Assembly: GCA_018398765.1 (NCBI GenBank)
Contig: JAHBMJ010005236.1
Span: 10,001-74,000, forward strand
DNA: 64,000 nucleotides
Reading direction: 5' to 3'
Origin: Chromera velia
Lineage: Eukaryota; Sar; Chromeraceae
Below, in pieces: positions 1-9,900 of the stretch (position 1 is its first letter; every line of letters starts with the position of its first letter). The notes below the pieces were generated by a model. It was not told where the DNA came from. It worked only from the letters and a program-made list of their open reading frames with translations, and ran no database searches. Made by a program: the position numbers and the translations under genes.

Positions 1-188
1 GGCCACAGACATATCTGTCGCAGTGCGGTCTGCACATCGTATTGTAAAATTTAATGCGTGCAGGTAGGAAAAGGCAGGCGGGTCCTTTTCCTTCTGTGAC
101 TGTCCTGGATTTGGTGACAACAGAGGAGCAGAGATTAACATAGCAAACGCAGTAAATGTGTATCACACTCTTAAAAAGTCTCGTTCAG

Positions 189-337
189 TACGGCTGCTGG
201 TGCTCATGGAGTACACAGCGCTAGACACAGCCAAAGGAGCCGCGGTGCGCCACTTGGCATCGATAATGGAGCAATTTATGGGGGGGCCGAAGAACATGAA
301 GAGGCACAAAAAGAGCATTGCAGTTGCCATCACGAAG
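189..337 (+). CDS. Candidate exon, N-terminal helical segment
   Basis: Acceptor CAG at 186-188 and donor GTCAGT at 338. The frame (codons from 191) is open, gives about 49 residues and ends in phase 0 with VAITK. It is basic near its end (MKRHKKS). No domain was recognised. The GTCAGT donor recurs in this gene. Positions 1-188 show nothing I can assign. Confidence 0.45.
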
Positions 338-3300
338 GTCAGTCAGTGGCAACAACAGTGGCAGTGCTGCATCCATACAGTAATTCGATAGGGTTGCTGT
401 CAACCCTGGTGTCCATCTCTCTACCCGCACAAGGACTCAATTACATCTTTTTCTTCCCGCCTGCTTGCCTGATTGTGTCTTTGCACGTGCTTTTCAACAT
501 GCAGCTGCCAGCGTCTTCCAAAAGAACACAAGAGGGATTGAAAAAGCAGATCAGCGACGCAGTCGGCGACGTTCTTAGTGGTATTGTGAAATTCGACTCA
601 TCATTTTTCATCATCGACCCTCTGGAGACTCTCAACGTCCACCTTCTGAGACACAAATGCCAAGAGCTCCTCTACAATCTCAAACCGATGTCAAAAGCCG
701 AGGTGGAGTTGCTCTCTTTGTGTCTAGGTTACCTCTGGAGGTTGCGAGTCTGAAGCCAGAAACGTCGCAAAATGGTTACCAAGTTCCCATGTCGTCGCAA
801 TCTCCATGCATATAGAGAAAAGGAAGGATGCTCTGCTGGGAATATTAACTGTTGGTTCTCTGTGCTTCCTTGCAGGTGGAGAAGGTTTTCAGAGTGTACC
901 TTTCCGGCGACGACCACAAGAAATTGACCGACATAGCAGGAGTACTTGAACAGGAGATGCAGACAGCTTTTGACAGAAAAAAATGGAACGAAAGCGCAAA
1001 AGCCCTCCAGCGTCTCATCTGGCTCGAATGTGTGGAGCATGACCTCGTTTTGAAGCTGATCGACGAAGCGATCAGGGAGGCTTGGGTGCAGCCTTTTTTG
1101 GATATCAACAGCTGACAGTGTGTGGGTCCGCTGCGTTTGAATGTGAACGTGAAGAGTCTCACCTCTCCCCTGTAGTGCTATCACATACTTTTTGAGATGC
1201 TTGCATCCAGATGGAAAGTATCTGGCTGTTTGTCGGTGAGGGGGGGCATCCGCATTCGGTCATTAAAAGAAACTCGAAGCACTTGTTAAACATCTTTGTC
1301 TGTCCTCTTGTGTTTTTCCCTTGATTGCTAAGGCGCCTGGTCATACGTTTGCCTACGTTGTTTCAGACTGGCAGAGCAATGAGCACGCGAGAAGATATCA
1401 CTCGCTGCCTCAGCGGATGACCATTCAGGAGTGGAGACGGTGTTCGAGGAGCTTTCTGCGGCCCTTCAAAATTTTCAGAACATCAACTCAGACCGTGCAG
1501 AGGTACATGAAAGGCTTCAGTTCGACTGGGTACACAAGGTGAGGACACGCATCGAAAAGCGGTCTGAAGAGATTAAACGCTTGCAGAAAGAACTGACAGA
1601 CGCGAAGGAGCAACTGAAGGAGATTGAGCAACTCCAGGATCAGCTCCAAGCCGAGGTCGGTGAATACGTGTACTGAGTGAAGATGTGATTGCAAATGGAA
1701 GGGATACCAAGCAGTAGTTGTAACACAGCGACGTGGCAAATCAGTAAGTGTCTGTGTCATTTCGGATGTACCGCTTCCTGAGCCGACTGTTCTTGTAGCA
1801 AACACAGTCCTTGATGCTCTTCAATCCGATGGAACGCACTTTGGACTCGAGATAGGTGATGCTGCCGTTATCCATTTCGTCTTTATTCAACAAAGTCCTA
1901 ACCCAACATCATGTTTCGCTTTCGAGATGGATCCATCCATGCATCGTCACTCTCTGGCTGCAGGCTCTCGAAAGAATGGTGCTACAAGAGAAGGTCAAAC
2001 TGCTTGACAGCCAACTCGATGTGCTTCGGAATTCTAACGCATATGCAGATGCCAGCCGGATCCCAGGGCATATCGAATCTTCCAAAAAGGTAATCAAGCG
2101 GTTTTTGCGAAGTGAGCAGATGAGAAGTGGACATGGATGCAGTCATTTGACTGAAAGTGTGGAAAAGGGAAGCGAGAAGTCAGTAAGCTGCGTGCGTGTC
2201 AGTCAATAGTAGCGTTAAAAGTGTTATCAGTTTCTGTCCAATTCTTTGTTGTGTGTGCGCATCCGTGCCTCTCCATGCAGGAAGATGAGACCCTTCCTGC
2301 AGCTCTAAGTGGCCACGAGGTAGCACAACACTTTTCTCCCCCTTCTCTGACTTTGGTCCGTGCACCAAGAGTCTGGTACGCCATCTGGGTTACTTTGCAC
2401 TACCACAGAACCGGACTTGTTGGGGGGGACAACATTTTTGAGAATAGATGCAGAAAAGTATGCCAGAAAGACCCTTTTGAGGTATAAAGAAATGACTTGA
2501 CTAAACAGGTTCTTGCTGAAAAGTTGCTGGAGATGCCTCTCAGTGCACCTTCCTGAGTGATGGATGAGAAGATTACGAAATTGAAGAAGCCGCAGGTGTA
2601 GACAATTTGAATTTTGAAGACCCGTTTCTGCTTTAGCTCACCGATACATTAATTCTGTCGGTGCGTTCTCTTCCCCCCTGCAGACACACCCCGCCGGCGT
2701 TCTCGAGCCCGAGATGCAGGAAAGGAATATTTGTTCCCCGCAGTCTCTGCCATCGTCTGTGGAGACCAAAGGAGGTGAGGCGTCTGTCCCCCGGCCGTTC
2801 ACAGAGCAGATCACGGCAAAGGGGTGGTTGGAAGCCTACCACAAGGTTCTTGATGTATGTGGTGAGTATCGACTTGCCGGAGTGGAGGGGTCGCATCCCG
2901 GAACAATTGTAGTGATTTGTGATTCAAAAGTGTTTCTCGAAGAGAAAGAGCGAACAGCGGAAGGAGAGCTTGTTTGTCCTTGGGGGAGCGAACACAGAAA
3001 CAACTTTTTTCCTGATTCTTACAACTTGAAAACGCATACGGGGAGAAATGCATTTCGTCATTCGATGACGGAAGACAATTTAAAGTTTTGATTGTGGATG
3101 GGGAGGAAGCCGCCTAAGGCTTCGAAGCCCGTGAGTTTCATCTGGAATCTTCTGGAAAGACGTCGAGACTGTTTGGCGGCGGGGCAGGACTCGTAGCTGC
3201 TGAAGAGGCAGCAAGAAACGCGGAGTGTGTGACAGTGAAGGTCTCACAGGACGGTGTCATATACGCTAGTATATACGTCTTCTTCTCAGGCGACGGTGTC

Positions 3301-6300
3301 AAGTACCTTCCCTACTGTGCTCCCCCCGGACGCCAGGTATGCGCACGTCATCCCAATCAGCATGTTTGAGTTATGAGCGCATGTAGCCTGCTGATTTATT
3401 GTCTTGCGTCTGTGCGATTGCATGTGACCCGGTAACCCCTTTCCCTCGCGTATTCCTCATTTTTACACCCGCGTACCCGGCCAAACACCCAGATGCTTTT
3501 GCTCCCTTTCTGTCGCTGCATTGCAGGGATTCCTTTCCTCTCTACCTTCTTTTCTTCAACCCATCTCTCCATGCTTCCATGCTTTGCAGAGACTCGTTAT
3601 ACACACACACAAGCAAGGAAATGTGCTTGGCCTTGCATGACATCACCTGCAGAATGGCGCAGTTGATGTCTGGTCCTATTCTGCGGATGGGTACATCGGA
3701 GCCCTCCTCCAATTTTATCTCGTTGGTTGTCCAATTTTGCAATGTAATCATGCGGCTGTTGTTCGCTTTTACTCATTTCAGCCCCGTGTCCGTGCATGCA
3801 GGAAGGGGGACCACTTGATGGAAGAAGTCGGCCTTCTCAAGTGCGCCTCACTGCGGTCTCGTTTCTGGATTCGGTCAGTAAAACATTCAGTATTTCACTG
3901 AATCTTGGACGCGTTTTCTGTTGCCTTCATTTCTTGCGTACTCTCATCTGTCCATGCAGGAAGGGGGACTTCCTCATGGGAGAAGCCGCTCTTCCGAAGG
4001 CCGCCCAACTATGGCGTCGTTTCTTGACTCGGTCAGCCAGGTCAGCAATGGATCAGCGGCGCCAAAAACACAGACTGAGCGTGCTAAAGAGCGTGGATGA
4101 CGCACCAAAAAGGCGCAATAAAACTTTTAATGGAGGGGGAGCAATAAGCTGCGCATGAGAGCGAGTCTTGGTGAAGAACTTGGAGCAGCCGGTAGTCAAA
4201 TTTGTCATCCATTTTTCACCAAATGTTCCAGTACGGTCAAACACTGCTCTTTTGAACATGCAGGTCGTCTCTTTATGATCACTCACGCAACAAGCCCGCC
4301 ACAAATTTACTTTCCACTCGCATGGGCTCATTTCTGCTCTAATTTTATTTGATGATGTCACTTAACACTCACTCTCTCATTCCTTAAATCATATGAGTTC
4401 TTCGAGTCTCTCGCTCTTAAATGCTGAATCCCGTTTTAACTTGTACCTCGAACCACTCCCATGCCTCAAGCTCCCGCCCAATCACTTTATGTTTATGTTT
4501 AATGCCTCTGGTCCCTGCAAACACAAGAAAACGGAGATTTTCAGATCGGCCATCGTAATTTCCAGCCAGGCGGGAGTCCGACTTCCATCCAGATCGCTGG
4601 TTAAGAGATCGACCACAAGGCTAGCAAACCCTCCCTCCTCGGAGAGACGTCCATGATAGCCACGGTAGGTTTCTTTTTCTTTCTGCCCGTTGTCCTCCGT
4701 TCCAATTTTTTCTTGATTACACCGCACGTGCCAGTAGGTGACTGTCAACGATTGGCGTTTACACTCATTGCTGCCTGCAGAACGTTCTGCCCAACCGCAT
4801 TTGCGTTTTCTCAGAGTCCTGATCTTAAATGAACTGTTTCTGTCCGACTCTTTTTTTTAATCTTTTCCGGGCCAGAGTCGTTTAGGTTTCCTTGTTACTC
4901 AACCATGCTCTCACGTTTATATTCCTTCACGGATTCTGCTCCTTCGTTGCCATAAGTCACTGCGCATCACACAATCGAGCTCACTTACACGTCTATTCGC
5001 ACATTCTTCTCATTCCCCAAAATGCCAAAGACATGAAGCACATACGCGGTCAAAGGACAGAGCCTTCAGGTAGCAAAAAGACTCAAAGCACGCTGTTTTT
5101 ACTTTTAACAGATCAGGGAGGTCTAAGGGTCTTATGTTTATTGCAACTTGAACGACCCACCTTTTTCTTCACGCTTTCACTGGCTATCATCTTTTACCGC
5201 CGGTGCTTGCACGCGCCCAACCCAACTTGTTCGTTTGCAGGACCTGGAATCTCTCCCTGCTGCTCCGAGCGGCCATGGCCAAGCGCTGCATTCTGTTCCT
5301 ACTTCCCCGACTTTGGTCAGCAATTTTTCTTTTCTTCTGTTTGACTCACCTCGAAGTTAGGGGAGGGACAATTCTTGTACCTTTCCATAGGCAGATAGAT
5401 GCTCAAATATCACAACATAAGAGAGTTGATCTGAGGAAGCGGTCTTAACTTTGCACGTATTTTAAGGTTTGTAAAAAATAAGATCTGTACGCTCACCATA
5501 CCTGCCTGTTACTGCAACGGCCCTCAAAAACTCTATTTAAGGGAAGCCTCATCAGTTTCTCGACCAGACAGAAAAGTCCTTTTCTAGGTGAGGAAGGATG
5601 CTTGAGCCTGCATGAATCCAAATACAAAGTGCCGATATCCTTTTATGTCCATTTTGCAGTAAAGATCAGAGAGTGAAATCGTGTGACGGCTCTGCCGGCG
5701 TCCTAGACAGTCTCTGATTGAAATCTTCTTCTTGCAGGCAGAAGACTTCAGGCGAACCAACCTTCTGCAAGGGACACAACGCGACAGGAGACTTCAATTG
5801 GACGATATACAGCAGTGGGAGCTGGGTGACAACAGAGTGACAAGCGAGGAAGACCTAGACTTGCTGCTGCAGCTCCCTCAAGAATGGCATGAAACCGCCC
5901 TTAAGACCCTCAGAATTTCAAAAATGAACTCACAGACTGGGGCTCGCTTGATAGTTTGTGATGCCGATTTGTGGCTTAAGGAAAGTGACGAGTTGCGGGT
6001 GGAGGGGTTGAGAATAACCCCGTATGGGGATGTTAGGGAGGAAAATATCCGCGCGTCCCCAAAAGACATAAAGACAGATGAGGGGTGGGATGAGCTGAGA
6101 GAGCGGATGAAGGACAAGGGGTTTTTCATCATTGAAGGCCCGACCGGTGAGTTTAGGGCCTCAGGATTCAATATGAGGACGTTGGGGGGAGTGTCAGTGT
6201 ATGAGAAGGCTGTAGATGCGGTAACTGAGGAAGAGTATGCAAGGAAGGCTGCCGCCTCTGGCAGCTTTGTCTTCCTGCTCTTAAATGAAGGAGCAATCAC

Positions 6301-6944
6301 GCTCTTTGCGGGCGACAGTAGGCTTCCATGGAGGTGGTGGGATTGTGAATGCGTTTTGCAGGGAAGCACGGCAGGGTTTTACGTATATGTTCATGACGTC
6401 GGCACTGACCGTCAAATTGTTACTTGGAAGAAAGGAGACGCCTGGAAAGTTGAGGGCCGGGTGGATGTGATTTGCCAGATCGTACAGGTAGCAGGCACAG
6501 CGCAAATTGAATTTCAGAAGATATTGGACACAACCAACAAACGTGACTTTGAAAGGGAAATTCAGGCCCTCAGGGAGAGGCTCGAAGCAAGATCCTCCAA
6601 AGGGATCACATCGGCGATCTTTGTTGCGGTTGATGCCGCTGAAGGATCCATCTTGAACCCCTTAAACGTTGTAAACCCCGTACACCTCCTGAACCGCTTC
6701 ACACGCCCACAGTACACATGGGACTTGAAGGTTATGATTCTTGTAGAGCGGCGGAGCATGCCTCAGGGCAGTCCTGTCAGTAGAGTCAGGGAGGCCGGAC
6801 TGCCAGTGCCACACAGAGGACAGGACAACAACTCTGTGAGTACACTTCAGTAGGCAGACTTTCATTGGAGGGCTTGAACAGTATACCAGTCCAGGTTCCC
6901 TTGGGCTGCACCCTTCTCAAATTCTATGCCTGATCGATTTTTCT

Positions 6945-6997
<53 letters not shown>

Positions 6998-9900
6998 CAT
7001 GGCCACAGGCATTGGAATATTTCATTTTTTTCCGTTTCACATGCGGTGGGCAGTACCCCTTTCAGACCTGCTCGCATACGTGAGACGATCTAGAAGCTGA
7101 TCTCGTCTGTATACCCGTGAAGGTACAACTCTTTCCTCGTTCACATGTTGAGACGCAAAAACAGAGCGGCCCGCCGATCGTAGCTACGCAGATACTTCTG
7201 AGTAAAGCGACTTTTGCCCTTTCAGGAAAAATCAGCCGAGTGCTTTACAGAAATTCGGGTAGGTTCATCGAGAGGCTTGAGCATACGGCATGAGACGCGT
7301 GTTCAGTTTTGCCTCAGAGATGAAAAGGAATCCTCTGCTCTTTCTTTTGTCTTATCGTCCTCGCCAAGGCTTGACTTGAATTCTCTCCTTACAAGCATCG
7401 AGCACCGAGCAGATGAAGCTGAGTGGCAGGAGAGAAGAAGAGGAGAATGACGGCATTCGTCACTTGCAAGGAAAAGGCCAAGTTGAAGAAGGGGTCGAAG
7501 GGAGGACAGAGAAAGTTCCTCACCCAAACCCTGAACTCTTTTCTGGAGACAACTCTTCACCTCTGCTCCGGGAGGCTAGGGATGAGGTGTATAGTCTTAT
7601 CGGACAGAGAGAGTTGAAAAAGCCGCAGCTCCTTTCCCTCATAAACACAATAATTTCCATTAAACAAGAGGAGCCACTCCCATGTCCGTACATCGTCCTA
7701 AAGGGTCCTCCCGGTACTGGGAAGATGACTGTGGCGCGTGCGTTGGCAAAAGCTTATCATGCCGCAAACTTGGTGTGTAACCCAGACCTGGTCATGATCA
7801 CCAGACAAAAACTCGTTACCGATACTCAGGGACAGACGAGGGAGAGGACCAGGGATTTTCTTCAAGCTCATGCTGGTTGCGTGCTATGCTTAGACAATGC
7901 CCATAACTTCTTTAACAGTTAAGATGATGGGTGTGCGCGTGAGGCAATCAGTGAGCTGCTTCTCTTCCTAGAGATCTCTGATCTGCCTACAGTCCTCATT
8001 GTTGTCGGCAATGAGGAGGAACTCGAAGCGACTTTCTTTACAGCTGATCAGCGTCTCCGTAGCAGATTCCCTGAAGAGTCACATTTCTCTTTTTCTCCCT
8101 ATACCCCCGAAGAGCTTTCCCAAATTTTCCAAAGACAAGCAGACAGGGCAGGCTATAGAGTAGCCAACAGCGTGCAGCCCAGCGATTTGATTGCCTTCTT
8201 CAAGCAGAACAAAGGCGACTTTAGAGAATACGGACGTGACTGCCAGCTGCTTTTGGACAGCGCAATAAACGTCCACACTGCGCAACACGAAGAGACAGTG
8301 TTGGACATAGACGACCTGTGGAATGCCCTCAACGTCAGTCGAAAATGGCCTCTTATCGATATTTCCGATTCACTCACCAAATACGGGAACCGGTTCTGTA
8401 TTTTGTTTGATGTGGATACAATATCTCTCTCTTTGGTCTCCCAAATAAGGTCTACTATACTCTGTCTAGCTGTATGCATTTCAATACATGCAGCTGCAGA
8501 AGAGCGTTCTTGATCGGGGTAGAAGGGCCAGGACCGACCCGACACCGCAACCGCAGCCGGCACGGACTGATCCGAGTCTCCTGGTAGGGCTGCATGTCGC
8601 GAGAGCCCATTACAACCACCTGCATGCAGATTCTCTGAGAGCACCTCATCTAGGCACCTCATTGCCTACGTGATATTCTCAAATTGCAAGAAGAGACGAG
8701 TTCAAGTGGCTGATCAAAAAGAGGGCAGGGCAGGAAAGGCCCAGGGACGTGACCAGCAAGAATACTGTGCATGGTCCGGAACTCAAATGGTTAAACCTGT
8801 AAAGAGAATTCAATTTGCTGTCTTTTCCATCTCTGTCGTTGATAGATGCGTCTGTTTGGCCCTGCATGTAGAACCCAGGATTCGCTCCCGTCGGTGAAAG
8901 TGGCCAAGGAGAAGCTTGACGCTCTTCGTCCTCCTCTCCAACTTTGGTAAGTTCTTACTATATTCTATCAGTTTTTTTGCATGGAGAAGACATGTTCACC
9001 TTTTCCCCTCCTTTGGGTGTGAGTGGGGTGAGGGGTATGGGTGTGTAGGTGCATTTGTATGTGTGGGCGTGGGCCTTTATGTGGCTGACTGATTGGCTGG
9101 CTGGCAGACTATGTCGCTGTTTGTTTAAATTTCAATTATACCCCTGCACTGGCTGATTGCTACTCATGTTTGCCTACCGACACAATCCAGAGGGTTTTGT
9201 AACTTTGTATGATGACCGCTTTATCGTCTTCTATCTATTTTAAGCAGCACCGCTCGTTCTTTCCCTCCCCCCACTTTTCCTCTTCATAATTGTAGGCAGA
9301 GAAGAGGACCAGTTCAATCTATTAGGCGGCCGCACAAGGGGACACAGGAAGTATATTAGAGCTTCTACCTAGGCTTCTATTCAGTCAAAATATACCAGTG
9401 GATGCACGGGACGACAGCGGGAGGACGGTATTGCATAGTGCAGTCTTGGGGGGCCATTAGTCGATCGTCGAGCTCCTCTTGCAGAGCGGTGCGAATGTGA
9501 ACGCAACGGAAGCAAATGATGACATCAGCGCTTATATCTGCACAGGAAGCCGTTGACCACGTACGAGTTTTTTTATCTCAGCATGTCACGCAGTATTTCT
9601 ATTTTACTACTCGTTTGTTTACAAATCTCCAAAGACGCTTCATGACAGTGGTATATCAAAACCAAGTATCCTCAGAACAAGCAGTCAGCAAAGCGCATTC
9701 CCCTTCATGTTGGCATATTGGGGGGTTATTCGGAAAAGTTCCTCTGAAAAACACTCTCTCATTTCTGGTCAATACCCTCTTCGTGGAAGTTTTGAAACTG
9801 TGATGCTGTCAGGAGAGCAATCAATGAATGAGTATTATATATATAATATGCTCCGTTTACAGGGGGGTAAAACGCTCCTTCACCTGGCAGCTGAGACAGG

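Noticed and set aside
4543-4640. Possible extra exon between 4031 and 5241
   Set aside because: Acceptor is plausible but no donor gives a phase-0 exon, and similarity to the repeated exons is too weak.
5878-6369. Minus-strand 163-codon frame
   Set aside because: It is antisense to the 366-codon exon 5738-6835, which has good splice sites and consistent phase.
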